Shown: positions 42,785-53,855, numbered from the stretch's first letter. The stretch is 64,000 nt of DNA from Thecaphora thlaspeos (GCA_900291925.1 UWYS01000005.1:620001-684000), one strand, 5' to 3'. The notes: generated by a model not told the origin, from the sequence alone. Made by a program: numbers and translations.

Positions 42785-44347
42785 CTAGAAACGCTTCCCC
42801 ATGCCTTTCCCCGCCTTTGATTCCGCCTTGAGATTTCCGCCGCCTCCCGGTGCCGGGTTGAGCGGACCCGGCACCATCCCCGCCAGCTCGAGGGCATCCC
42901 TCGCGGCGCGATTGATCAGCTTAAATCGATCCGCTCCCAGGTGGATACCGCCGAACCAGCGCGTCACCACGACCAGCGTGTTTGTCACTTCCTATTGAGA
43001 GAGAGAGAAGCGAAAGCGGGCATGAAGAGTGGAGAGCTATTATGGGGAACGAGGCAGGCAGATAAGTCTAATACGCGGAAAGGTGGTGACTCACCAACAG
43101 CGAGAGGAGGTGGGCCAGTCTTCCGCCGGCCGCCGACTCGCCATCGTCGTCGCAGTCGCGGTGGACGATGCCGTCCTCCGTCTGGCAGACCCAGGCGTTG
43201 ATGGTTGGGTGTGCGGCTTTGGCGACGCGCCGATCGCTGAGAATATACTGAAGCACCTCAGGGACCTGCAGTGGTGAGGGAACGAAGAGCGAGCGTCAAT
43301 GAAGCCGCCCTTGCTTGCTCTCGGTAGCGAGGACCTGGCGCGGCTCACCTCGTCAGGATGCGATATTCTCGCCGCGTAGCCAACGAAGACCGACTTGCGA
43401 TCCGTGATGGCCTCGGCGGTGACAATCTCTCCCTTGAATGACTTCTGCGTCGACCTGACCGACAATTCGTCGAACTTGGTGACTGTTTCGCGATTTGGCG
43501 TGCCTCCAGGCCCATCTTCCCCTGTGTCCTGCCGCGCATCGAAGCCGCGGCCGTTTGCGTTGCTGAGCCGCGCTCGCTCGCGTTCGATCCACCAATCCGA
43601 AACCTTTTCTTTCACCCATTCGATGCCTTCGAAGAGGATGACCTCGCCGCTGACCCAGTTGACGCCCTGGCTCATGCTGCCACCGATCCACTCGCTGATT
43701 CCGGGCTCTGCTGCGGCCCCTGATTCGTTGCTCGGATCGTGGTCCTTGTGATGGTAGAATGCGCGGAGGATCACGCCAAAGAGTGAATGGTCTACGCCGT
43801 AGCCGCCCACATACTTTGAGAGGAGCTGGAGCTGCGGCGGCTTGGACGACAGCGGGTAGAAGGCCGGAAGGGTGATGGCGATGCGGAGTGGGATGGTTTC
43901 CGGGGTCGACGCGGAGGGGTCGCGCGGTTCGATCTCTGTTGAGAGGGCGAGCGTGATGCGTGACCCTGGCTGCCAGTCTTGAGGGTCGGCCGCTGCGGCT
44001 ACAGCGCTCGAAGTGAGGGAGGAGGCGGACGAACATGCCCTGCCCGTGCTAGACTCGTATTCGGCGGCGGACGGGTGGGCTGAAGACGGGGAATGGTGTA
44101 CGATGCGGAGGAGGCGGAGAGCCTCGTCGGTATAGATGGACTGGAGCGCCATCAGCTCTTGGGCAAGTTGGGTGACGGCCTCGCTTCTTGCCGCCGGATC
44201 CTGGGGCCAGCTGGGGTCATGGTGCGCGGCCGTCGAGGGGGATGATATTGGCGATCGCGATGGCGGGGGCGGTATTGGTGTTTGTGGGGCGACAGACCAC
44301 GCCTCTAGCCTCTGGATGAGGTGGGATATGGGGCTGGGTTCGGCCAT
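42785..44347 (-). CDS. YIH1: Yih1/IMPACT homologue, inhibitor of Gcn2 activation
   Basis: Three exons, 44347-43349, 43265-43095 and 42991-42785, all phase 0, encode 458 residues. The start at MAEPSPISHLIQRLEAW was chosen. The frame extends further upstream to a non-ATG codon at 44689. The N-terminal part carries an RWD-type domain (LAQELMALQSIYTDEALRLL, ITLALSTEIEP, IPLRIAITLPAFYPLSSKPP) interrupted by a Ser/Ala insert. The C-terminal part is the UPF0029/IMPACT domain: SFKGEIVTAEAITDRKSVFV, GYAARISHPDEVPEVLQYIL, the acidic DCDDDGESAAGGRL loop, and LVVVTRWFGGIHLGADRFKL. The family binds Gcn1 through RWD and blocks Gcn2 activation, dampening general amino acid control. The protein is longer than yeast Yih1 (258) because of inserts in the N-terminal half. 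Confidence 0.93.
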
Positions 44348-45386
44348 GCTTGATCGTCGTCGTCTTCGGAAGGGCCGGCCAGGGAGAGTTGGAGTGAACG
44401 AGCCAAGACCCTTGTTGAGCGGCCACTTCCTTTTCCAAAGAGCAAATAAAGTCGAGGGCGACGCAGGCAACAAGCGCACGGGAGCCAAATTCAAGTATAT
44501 ATCCGACGTTGGCCTCTCTTTGCGCCGCCAGCTTGACGACAAACAACGTAACAGCCTACGCTGTCCTCTCTCTTTCTCTCTCTCTTTCTCTCTCTCTTTC
44601 CCTCTCTCTGACCGGATCACGAGCCGACCATCGGAGGCAAGCCGAAAGGTTGATGTGAAGCCGAGAGCCGGCTGTCCTTTTGTAATCACAACGGCATCAT
44701 CGCCGTCAGTCGAGGCGGGCCACAGTGCGCGCCGGGTGTGGGAGGAGAAGGCCGGGGGTGGGCGTGCATGCGTGCGCTGGCCGGCCGCCTTGTCTTACAT
44801 AGCCTCTCCTCCTGTAAGCCTCGACACATGCAGGCAGGGGCGGGCAAGCACAAGCAGGCGGATGCTGGCTGCCTTGTCGAATGGCGGGCCGGCTGGCAGC
44901 CAGGTGGAGACGGCGAAATTCCGGACATTAGTCCGAGTCATCCGACGCCCCGCCCCGCCCCGCCCTGCCGCGCCGCGCCGTGCCCGGCCCCGTTCCGCCA
45001 GCCAAGATGAGGCACGCCGTCGACGGGAGCGGCCGCAGGCTCGCCCCGACGTCGGGTCTTCCGTGGCTGCCTCTTTGCCTGCTTGCCTGCTTGGCTGTGC
45101 GTGCCCGCCACGCCACGCCCCTTCTCCACCTCGCTTCCCTTTGCTTGCCAGCTGCTGCTGTTCTTACTCCTCTACTCCTCCTCCTCCTCCTCCTCCATCT
45201 CCATCGCATCCGTCCCGAACCGCCACCCACATCCTCCCCGCTGCGCCCATCAGCCGACGTCGACGTCGCCCGCAGCTAGGCAACCTCTGCCGCCCTTTTG
45301 GCCCCATTCTTGCTGCAGCGACAGCGACGGCCAGCCCAGAGAGACAAGACACTATCGCACAGACAGTCAGCCGGCCATCCATTGGC
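44348..45386. other. Divergent promoter region of YIH1 and the LRR-CCCH gene
   Basis: This 1.04-kb region separates two divergent starts. It holds a (CTCTCTTT)n-like pyrimidine run at about 44568-44610, GC-rich blocks and a CT-rich leader. The LRR-CCCH frame happens to be open through all of it, but the translation is compositionally leader-like and no domain appears before 45387. Confidence 0.6.
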
Positions 45387-48300
45387 ATGTCGGCAGCGGT
45401 CAAGGCTGCCCTCGCAGCAAGGCGAGCCGCAAACCGCTCACCCTCATCTTCCCCCACCAAACCCTCAGCAGCCGGACCACCAGCCAAGCAGTCGGAAGAC
45501 GGCTCGCCCTTCATCAGCCCCTTCGGCTCGCCAAAGCCCAGGGGCAGGACCCTCAACAAGAGCTCTAGTATGGAAAGCGCTTCCACAGAGGGTCAGCACG
45601 ATCCCGTACAGATTCAGAGGCCCATCCAAGACATTGTCAGAGCCAGCATCGACAATGGACGCGCCAACCTCGCTTCCAGGTCGCCCGCCCTCACCGAGGT
45701 ACCTCACCAGCTCCTCAGCCTCCTCTCCGACGCTCCCCCCGCCTGGTTCCAAGAGATTCCGGACGATGAACGCGGGCCTTGGTACGCGCGCGAGGAGCTT
45801 CGTACCCTCCAGCTCGCCAACAACGAGATCCAGGAGGTCAGCCCCAGAATCTCCGAGTTCCCTATGCTGAGCCGCCTTGAGCTACAAAACAACCGTATTG
45901 CCGCCATTCCTACGCCCCTGCTCCGGCTCACCGCCCTCACAACTGTGAACCTCGCCAGAAACGGCCTGACCGCGGTTCCCACCTGCCTACTCGCCACCGA
46001 CACCCTCATCAGCCTCAACCTCTCCCACAACAAGATCCAGACGCTCTGGGACGACAAGACTGTCCTCGAGGTTCGCGGAGAGAGGGAGGGATGGGATCAG
46101 GATCAGGCTCGAGAGCGAGACGACGGCGTGTGGTCCGGTCTGTCGGGCAACAAGCAGCCCGACCTGGGCAAGGCGCGGGCGGGACCCAAGCAAGTGCCGA
46201 TGCACGGCCTTAAGACGCTCGACCTCAGCAGCAACAAGCTCGACAACGCCGCCCTCGGGATCCCGGACCTCGCCCGCCGAAAGAACGTCGCAGCATCGAA
46301 CGCTGTACGCGCTCCGGTGCGCCTTCCGCAGTCGCTCAAGAAGCTCGACCTCGGCCACAACCAGCTGCGCGGTCCGATCTCCGTCGCCGTCTTTGTAGGC
46401 CTAAACCTCCTCGAAGACCTGAGCCTGCGCGGCAGCGGCATCGGGGATGATGTCTTCAAAACCCAGGGCGACGAGGTGGCGTCGGGCTCCCAAGTCTTTT
46501 CGGCGCTCGCAAACCTCGACCTGGGAATGTGCGAGCTGGATGACCTGAAGCGGCTCGAGGAGCTGTTCGGATCAAAGCGCACCAAGACGGCAGAGGCCGC
46601 CCTGCGTCCGGACTCAGTATCCGAGCAGAGTGACTCGACTGGGCAGAGACCCGCTGCCGCTGCCGGCATGACAGAGCGCCAGCTCGTCAAGGTGACCACC
46701 CGCCTGACGCAGGTGGATATCGAAAAGATGGCCAAGAGCAACGGCGCGGTTCTCTGCTTGGTGCTCGACGGCAACCCGCTGCGGGAGGAGGCTCTCAGGC
46801 AGAAGCGGGGCGTGCGAGCATCGGCGTCGCCCGCCAAGCGCGCCCATGTGGCGGCGCCGCTCAACGATGCAGCCGCGCTTCTGGCCCAGGACCCGGCAAT
46901 CGCGGCAACAAGCCGCATCTCGAGCTCGGCCATGCGTTCGACGCCAGGCACGGCGTCTCGCAGGGAGGGCGAAGCCGTCGAAGGCGTCGACGCCCCGGAG
47001 CAGGAGTCTTCCGCCGGTGCGGGCGAGAATATCCTCCATCAGTTCCTCAGAGGCCGCACTTGGCCCGACGGCAGAGCGGCCCACAGCATCAACAAGACCG
47101 GGCTCAGCGACTGGGACGGAGAGGCCAGTCCCGTCAGGCCATCGCGCGGCTCGAAGGATCGTGGTACGTCTCAGCAGCGTTCTAACTCGGACGAGGCAGC
47201 GGACAAGGATCCAGGCAGCGCCATGGCGACCGCCAAGCTCAGCACGAAGAAGAAGGAGGCCCTCGGGCAGGTGCCCTGCAAGTTCTTCCGCAGCAACGGC
47301 TGCTCGGCCGGCAACTCGTGTCCGTTCGCCCATACCCTGCCAGGAGACGGCCAGCAGAAGGCGACGTGCCAGTGGTTCCTGAAGGGAAGCTGCCGATTCG
47401 GACACAAGTGCGCACTGGCCCACGTGCTGCCAGGACAACCGATGAGCGTCAGTCTCCTCCTGATTCCTCCTGATCTCTCCGCTGCCTTTGCTCGTCGCTA
47501 CGAGCCGGTCAAACATTACCGGCACGATAGAAGCGTAGACCGGAATTGCTTACCTTGACCTTTCCTATTTTCATCCTTCCGTTTACGTCTGCAGATGGAT
47601 CGCAAGAATAAGAGAGCAGCGCAGCACGGACAGCCGCTCCCGCAGGCGCCTGCGCAGGCGGCTCAGACATCAGCCGGCGGCGGTTCTCAGCAAGGCTCGA
47701 GCACACCCCAACACAATGGGCTGATTCCCTCTCAGCTGCTAGCCTCAAGGCAGCAGCTGCAAGATCAGCAGCAGCAGATGCCTTCGCCGTCCTTCTTGCA
47801 GCAGCAACATCAGACGCAGCAGCAGCAACAGCCACCGATGCTATCGGAACAGGCGCGCCACCCGACGAACTCTTTCAGCGGCCGCGACCACGAGATGCCC
47901 TTCGGCGTGCCAGACGACCTGCAGGCCCTATCTCCTCCTCCCAACGGACCGAGCCGATCGCTCCTAGACGCCCTCAACGGTTCCTCACAGGTGGAGTCAC
48001 CGAGGGACCCTATCGCTGCGGCCCAGCACCGCTCCAACCTTCTCGGCGAGCTGTCCAACGCCGGATCGTTCGGCTCGGCGCAGAGGCCGCTTGCCGTCCC
48101 GCGAGCTGCGGGGCCGTCAAGCTTCGGTGCGGTCAACTCGGGCCACGCTGGCATGAGCATCGACGGACATGTCCTTGGCAGCCCACCGGCGGCCCGGGCA
48201 CTCGGCACAAGCCCGTTCAGCCATCCGGGCGGGCACGGACTCTTCTTCAGCGGGAGCCAGGATTCGGAGGGCGGAGCAGGTCCCTTCGCGTGTAACGGCA

Positions 48301-49436
48301 GAGACGTGATGTTTGGCGTTCGCAGCATGGGCCGGATGGACAATGGCGCCGCCGCCAAGGGCAAGTGGTGGAGCAGCCTGGGCGAGACGGGTCCCAAGGA
48401 AGAGGACGACGACGACGACGAGACCGAAGATGCCGGAGCGGAAGACTTCCTCCCGTCGAGCCTGTCGGACCTGCTGACGCCGGCCGAGCTAGAGCGGAGG
48501 AGGCGCAACGCGCAGATGTCGACGTCGTTCAGTGGCCAAGAGGGCCGGATCATGCCGCAGAGCCTTCCGACCCAGGCCGGAGCCACGCTCGGCAGTAGTT
48601 TCACCGACCCGACGTCGAGCTGCGGGCGACGGCCCATCGGAGCCGAACGCGGTCCTCGCGAGCAGTCCGCAAAGACCAGCAACATCTCGACCGGCTTCCT
48701 GCAGCGCAGGCAGGGCGACCCATCAGACGATCCGCAAAGCTACCGGCCACTTGGCGAGAGGCGCTTCTCGTCCGGACTCGATGGAATCGCGCTCGTCGAC
48801 GAGGGCGCCTCGATGGCGTCGAGCCCCGGACGAGCGGCGCTCCACGCGCCCGGTCAGAGCCTGCCCCAGGGTCTCGCTGCGGGGCTGAGCCGACTTCATC
48901 TCACGGCGGGTCGAGGCTCCGGCAGCGCCGGCGGCAGCGGCAACAGCCTGGTGTCCGCTGGCGCCACGCCCGGTTCGGCATCGCACCAGGCTCACGCCGG
49001 CAGCCAGCGCACGCTCGGGGCCGGTCTGAACGATTACGAGCTCGGCCCCACGGCGCCATCGTCGGTGCTGCCCCACCGCAGCCCGCTTGGCATGGCCATC
49101 GGCAGCGGCAACGGCCGCATGAGCGGCGCCTACGGATCGCCGGGGACGATCGGATCCGGGGCGCACTTTTCGCCCTCGTCGTTCGGTGGCAGTGCTCAGC
49201 GCCGCACGTTTGGCGGCGAGCCCATGTCGCTGGAGAGCGAGACCTCGAAGCAGCCGGGCGGCGCTTCGGTTGCGATCGGAGCCGCTGGCGGGGCGGCGGG
49301 ACGACCGCATCAGCATCCTAGCATGCAGCGCCTCAGGCCGCCGTCGTTCAACGTCACGCCGCACAGCCCACTCACGCTGCCCGAATTCACGCATCCGGAG
49401 GTCGACGAGGAGGAGGCCATCTTTGAGCTCGAGTAA
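45387..49436 (+). CDS. Leucine-rich repeat protein fused to two CCCH zinc fingers
   Basis: Exon 1 is 45387-47447 and exon 2 is 47595-49436, joined in phase 0 by a 147-nt intron with a GTCAGT donor, giving 1300 residues. Residues 130-380 contain leucine-rich repeats (LRTLQLANNEIQEVSPRISE, LSRLELQNNRIAAIPTPLLR, LTTVNLARNGLTAVPTCLL, LISLNLSHNKIQTL, LKKLDLGHNQLRG). Two CCCH fingers follow at about residues 629-675: CKFFRSNGCSAGNSCPFAH and CQWFLKGSCRFGHKCALAH, both C-X7-C-X5-C-X3-H. The remainder is a Gly/Ser/Gln-rich tail with an acidic patch near residue 890. CCCH fingers of this kind bind RNA. An internal ATG at 47223 could start a separate CCCH-only protein, so two overlapping genes remain possible. 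The coding status is certain; the one-gene model is moderately supported. Confidence 0.82.
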
Positions 49437-49793
49437 GACGGGGTCGGGGGCGTTATGCGACTCGATCTCTGTCTCCTCTCTGGGTCTGCCTGGGTCTATC
49501 GTCGTTGCAAGACCCAAGAATGGACTGTATATCCCCAGCTGCGCCTATGCACGAAACAAGCGGCTGTCCGCGCTACGCAGTCCTCTCTTATTCCCCTTTC
49601 ACCATCGTCTCCCTCGCACTCTCACACCTCCATACTCCCGTATGCACGCACGCACGCATGCACACGTCGACGAAGAAGAAAAAGGCTCCAGCTCGGACGC
49701 ACCTCCCAAAGCAATACCAATAGAGGGAAGATTTCCCGCATGATTTTGTTCTCTGAGCTCTTGTCTCGACGAGGGCTGCAGGGTGCTTCGCAG
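49437..49793. other. Convergent 3' region between the LRR-CCCH gene and the SDR gene
   Basis: About 360 bp of CT-rich and mixed noncoding sequence. Nothing else was recognised. Confidence 0.55.
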
Positions 49794-51379
49794 CTAGGCG
49801 TTCCTGATGCGCTGAATCTCATCGCGCACCTGTTGGCTGATGTAGAGGTCCTCGGCGAGGTCTTCGAACGGCGTCTCCTTTCCGCCCATCGAAAATGCGG
49901 CAATTTGGTCGTGTGTGAAGCGATGGTTTGTGCGGAGGTAGATTTCGTCTATCAGGAATTGGGCACTGTTGGTTGTCGTAGGGACTCGAGGAACGGCATG
50001 TTAGCAGACGACACACGGAAAAGGCGACGGTCTCGGGAAAGAAACTCACGTAAACGTCCTCCCATCCTCTTGGATCACCCGGACGGCCGCCTCACTGACC
50101 ATTTCGGGACTCCTCCATCTCTTCTCTTCGCTCTCGGCATTCTTGCTTACCACCTTCATGGCACTCGTTCCGATGAGCGTGTATGGCCAAAGGGCATTGA
50201 CACCCACTTGCCCTTTCGTCTCGGCTGCCAGACCAAGAGTGGCGAGACTCATTCCCATCTTGGCGATGAAGTAGGCCGTACCGGTTTGAGAGATTTGTGA
50301 GGGGTAGATCGTATCGATGGGAGAGGGTGAAAGGGTGTTGTAGGTGAGTGGCGGGGAGAGGGTGAGGATGTGCGGGTTGTGAGACTTTGAGGCCGATCGG
50401 AGAAGGTGTGGGAGCGAGAAGCGCGAGACTAGAAAAGTACCGCGCGCGTTGATGCCGTTCTGCGTGCAAGGGGAGGGGTGTGATGTCAGCGGAGGGAAGG
50501 CTGAGGTGGGAAGACGGACAGGGTGGTGCTCACCATCAGGTCGTACTGTTCCGGTCGAGTCGCAATGGAAAACCCCGAGCAGCAGAGGCAAGGTCAGCTT
50601 CAACGTATACACGCCGTCCATATGCCTCGACGTCCGAACGCAACTCACGCTTTTGACGCTAGACTCGACCGTGGGCTTCATGTTGATCGCCGAAGCCTGT
50701 ATGTTCACATGAGCATGTATCAGCGCCTCTCCCTCTTTCTCTTTCTCTTCCTCTCACGGCTCATCAGTCGCGCCACTCACATTGTTGACAACGATGTCCA
50801 GTCCTCCAAACCTCTCTACTGTCCTCTCGACAGCATTCTGCACCGCGTCTGCGTCCCTAATATCCAGTTGAATGGCCAGTCCGCGTGCGCCCGAACCGGT
50901 CTCTTCGCCAATCTGGTCGATATCTTGGACGGCTATGTGAATTGTTCCGGGTAGCTTTGGGTGTGGATCGGCACTGTTTCAAGCGTTGAATGAGGGTATG
51001 TGAGTCAAGAGGAACGTGAAAGGGGAAAAAAAGTCGAAGGGGGGTAACGTACGTCTTGGCCGCTACGGCGACGTTGGCACCTTGACGGACGAGGGCTTTA
51101 CCGATCTCGAGACCGATTCCGCGCGATGCGCCAGTGCTGGGGCGATGGAGTTTCAGGAAGAGAATGGTGTGGGGAACGTCAGTCGACGGTTCTTTCGATC
51201 AGCTAGTCATGATAGCAGAGATCGACTTACATGAAAGCGGTTCGACCTGTTGCATTTTTCCCAGATTCGGTGAAGAGGTGGCATGCAATGTATCAGCTTT
51301 TTAATCCTCCTACTGGCCTCAAGGTAGGCCGTGGATACCCTGGCGGTGCGTGGACGGTCGACTTACCTTTGAGTGACAT
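49794..51379 (-). CDS. HSDL2-like short-chain dehydrogenase/reductase with micro-exons
   Basis: Eight exons on the minus strand fit together: 51379-51367, 51246-51231, 51136-51053, 50973-50781, 50696-50649, 50545-50534, 50459-50050 and 49965-49794. They sum to 948 nt and 315 residues, and the phases agree at every junction. The start reads MSLKGRTAFITGASRGIGLE, giving the Rossmann motif TGASRGIG at residues 11-18. LDIVVNNASAINMKPT provides the NNA-like motif, and the catalytic pair is Tyr185 and Lys189 (AYFIAK) with Ser157 upstream. The micro-exon YDLM joins to NGINARGTFLVSRF, the usual HSDL2 sequence. The C-terminal SCP2 lipid-transfer domain of human HSDL2 is absent. The protein is probably an NAD(P)-dependent oxidoreductase in lipid metabolism. 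No PTS1 is present (ends RIRNA). Confidence 0.88.
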
Positions 51380-51833
51380 AACGACGATGAGTTGGATGTG
51401 TACGTGTGGTGTGATGGTGGAGGTTGCATGTCAAAAGGATCAGGGTGGGAGAGAAGGCGGCGAGCGGCTTTGACATCCCGGAGATCGGTCGTCGCACATG
51501 CGAGGGCACAGGCCAGGAGGGGGGGGATGGGTGGGTTGCGGGCAGGGCAGAGGAAGACCTGAGCTCGGGAGGGCTCCCGGCACGCCGGAAACCGGCGAGC
51601 ACAAGAGAGGGACAGGGCGGGCAAAAGTCAAAGGAGCAAGCCAAAAGGCTGCGGCGACAAAGAGAAAGGAGACGGAGGAGGGAGAGAGAGAGAGAGAGAG
51701 AGGAGGGCCGAGCCAGACAGAAGAAAGGGAAGGTCTAGTGCGACGGCCGATCGCCCCTGCACTTTTCCACTGCGCTCGGCACCGGCCCGCCTTCCTTCCC
51801 GATCCGACCCAGCAGCACATCATGAAAAAGAAT

Positions 51834-51978
51834 ATTTTGTATATGCGGCTCCGGTAATTTGGGGGCAATGCGTCGATTTTGTATCTCCCGATTGTTGGGT
51901 AGGCCGATTTTGTATTTGCGGCTTTAGGTCTTGATTGGGCAATGGACCAATTTTTGTATTTGTGGCTTCCGATTGTAG
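51834..51978 (+). repeat. Four degenerate copies of the dispersed TTTGTATTTGCGGYTYCCGATTGT repeat
   Basis: Copies begin near 51834, 51875, 51907 and 51949. The last reads TTTTGTATTTGTGGCTTCCG followed by ATTGTAG. The second lacks the TGCGGCT core. The same unit is found twice in opposite orientation at 2991-3068. Units are spaced about 32-42 bp apart. Confidence 0.65.
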
Positions 51979-52004
51979 TGGCAACGGGACAATTTTGCAT
52001 GCAA

Positions 52005-52262
52005 CCCACCTCCACATCGAGAAGCGTCTGCCTGCCGCCTCGACGCTTCTCGCCCGAGTAAACACGCGTCCGGACGCCTCCACATTCAGGCGCGTCGACC
52101 CATCGCCTCGAATCGCGACGCATCTCGCGCGAGTAAACACACGCAGCCCACCTCCACATCATTTTGCGTCTTCTGCCGGCGCGTCTCGCGCGAGTAGATG
52201 TGCGGCCACTCAGACGCGTCGACTTCGTGACAGCCGGACGCGTCTTGCGCGAGTCAACAAGC
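52005..52262 (+). repeat. Imperfect tandem array with a CTCGCGCGAG palindrome core
   Basis: Four units contain a form of CGYNTCTCGCGCGAGTAAAC, at about 52043, 52118, 52182 and 52240, so the period falls from about 75 to about 58 bp. CCCACCTCCACATC precedes the first and third units. The core CTCGCGCGAG is its own reverse complement. Confidence 0.7.
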
Positions 52263-52315
52263 AACCGGCAAGTTGTCGAGTGAGGCTGGCTGACTGCGAT
52301 AGACAGAAATGGGTA

Positions 52316-52390
52316 ACACGTTTCCCTAGGAATCCGGCCGAAAAAAAGCAGACTGTCTACCACCCTCACTACCACCATCACCGCCATTGT
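52316..52390 (+). repeat. Left terminal inverted repeat of the pogo-like element
   Basis: Seventy-five bases that match the reverse complement of 53706-53780 apart from a few substitutions (for example ACACG versus ACGCG at the tip and one A/G change next to the A tract). Confidence 0.9.
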
Positions 52391-52579
52391 TGTCAACAGC
52401 TCTATTGTGTACCAAGCACTGGACAAGCAATGCAATCCATTTTGACACTTGCTGCATACATTGGGCCATCAGAAACGCTCAGCCAGTCCACCACGGCTGC
52501 CGTACAGGTCACTGAAATGGAGGTCCAGCCAAAGCGGGATTGAGAGCAAGCCGAGGCAGTGGCGGCAAGCTTGACAGGC

Positions 52580-53519
52580 TCAGCGGGAGGTTGTGAAAGC
52601 GAGCTGGGTTGGTTGGAGTGTTGGAGTGTTGAAAAAGGGGCCCTCGACTGGCGGCGGGGTCTGATTGCGAGGCTTGAAGCCTGGCAGCTTGGCGAGGACC
52701 TTCTCTGCTGCAGCGGGCAAGGTGAGGCCAACGTCAGCAAAGGCCTTGCGGACCGACGTCTTGCTGATGCCCTTGCGCCAAGTTGTTGCTTGTCCACCCC
52801 TTGGGCGAGACGGCAAAGTGGCAGCCTTTGCCTGGTCCCTCTATGTGGCGGTGGTTGCCAAGGTGGTGCCACTTGCCCTGCCAGATCACCAGCGCATCCA
52901 GAAGCTGCCCGCTTGAGCCAATACACTCCACCACCGTGGTCGACTCACGGTTTCCTGGCTGCGCATGGAAGGTGTTCTTCTTGTCCTCCGGCACAACGAC
53001 CTCTTGCCTCCCCGAGAAGCCCATGATGACCCCCGTCTCGTCCATGTTGAAGATCTGGTCTCGGCCGATGTCGTACTCGCGCAGCATGCGGCAGAAGATG
53101 TTGAAGAAGGCGGTGAGGTTGTCGAGCAAAGCACCGTCCATGTGCTGATTCTCGAGTGCGCGGTCGTACTTGCTGCGTAGGTGAGGGTGGCGGTCGAGGA
53201 AGTACTGCACCCAGTTCTTGCCGATCAAGCCGATCTTGCGGCAGACGTCGAGCTGGGCGGGCAACTGGATTGTGCTGGCGTACTCGCGGACCATTGCAGG
53301 GGTCAGAGGAAAGCCCTGGTTGGCGCAACGCTCAATGTGGCGAGCGAGAGCGGCTTCTGCGGCCGGCGAGAGGGCCTGCTGCAAGCCATGGGCGGCGCTC
53401 TTTGGTAAGACGCCGCGCTGGCGGTCCTGCAAGGTCGACTTGGCGACGCCGGCGGCCCTGGCTGCAGCGGACAGGCTGCGATGATGGCCTTTAGCCAGCT
53501 CCCGCAGTGCCTTGACCAT
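52580..53519 (-). pseudogene. Pogo/Fot1-type DDE transposase with internal deletion and frameshift
   Basis: An open frame from 53519 to 52734 encodes 261 residues. It starts with a helix-turn-helix region (HHRSLSAAARAAGVAKSTLQ), then a CENP-B-like segment (AEAALARHIERCANQGFPLT and NWVQYFLDRHPHLRSKYDRA), then the start of the DDE domain with the first catalytic Asp in FNMDETGVIMG. It continues to SPKGWTSNN and breaks. Immediately after, in another frame, comes ISKTSVRKAFADVGLTL and AAAEKVLAKL, which matches the C-terminal end of such transposases. The middle, including the second and third catalytic acids, is therefore missing and the frame is shifted. Full-length relatives are about 500-560 residues. 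It cannot be active. Confidence 0.85.
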
Positions 53520-53705
53520 GGCGGCCTCTCTTTTCTCTCACTGCTTGACCGCCTCCTTCTTGACAGCCTTGCGGTGCGGCGGCAGCGTCGATCTGGGCGG
53601 CATGGTGGGACGTGGGTGGTACAGCTCGCATTGATGTGTCGGTGGGTGCTGAGAGAGAGCAGCGGGGACAGTCAGGAGATGCGGTGGATAGTAGAGTGGT
53701 CGACG

Positions 53706-53780
53706 ACAATGGCGGTGATGGTGGTAGTGAGGGTGGTAGACAGTCTGCTTTTTTTTGGCCGGATTCCTAGGGAAACGCGT
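53706..53780 (-). repeat. Right terminal inverted repeat of the pogo-like element
   Basis: The reverse complement pairs with 52316-52390. The tip is ACGCGTTTCCCTAGG, and the outer flank is TA at 53781-53782. Confidence 0.9.
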
Positions 53781-53855
53781 TATAGGGACCGTCGCTAAGC
53801 CGAAAGGGGCATCCGATTGACCATATGCCGTCTCCGCGCCCAGCCACTCGCACAG

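Larger units (their letters stand above)
51380..52315. other. Repeat-rich region upstream of the SDR gene
   Basis: Contains a (GA)n run near 51680-51702, the dispersed short-repeat copies at 51834-51978, and the tandem array at 52005-52262. It ends at the left edge of the transposon. Frames on both strands read through repeats and are not credible genes. Confidence 0.65.
52316..53780 (-). mobile_element. Deleted pogo/Fot1-like (Tc1-mariner superfamily) DNA transposon
   Basis: The element is 1465 bp. Its ends are near-perfect inverted repeats of 75 bp (52316-52390 and 53706-53780), both starting ACRCGTTTCCCTAGGAATCC. It is flanked by TA on each side (52314-52315 and 53781-53782), the target duplication used by Tc1/mariner and pogo elements. 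Inside is a broken DDE transposase gene in minus orientation. Similarity between the two ends continues more weakly for another 15-20 bp. The repeats are nearly identical, which suggests fairly recent mobility, while the transposase is defective, so this looks like a non-autonomous derivative. Confidence 0.88.

Noticed and set aside
44136..45386. In-frame extension of the LRR-CCCH protein by about 417 codons upstream
   Set aside because: It would overlap the YIH1 start on the other strand and cross CT-rich leader and GC-rich spacer sequence. No domain appears before 45387.
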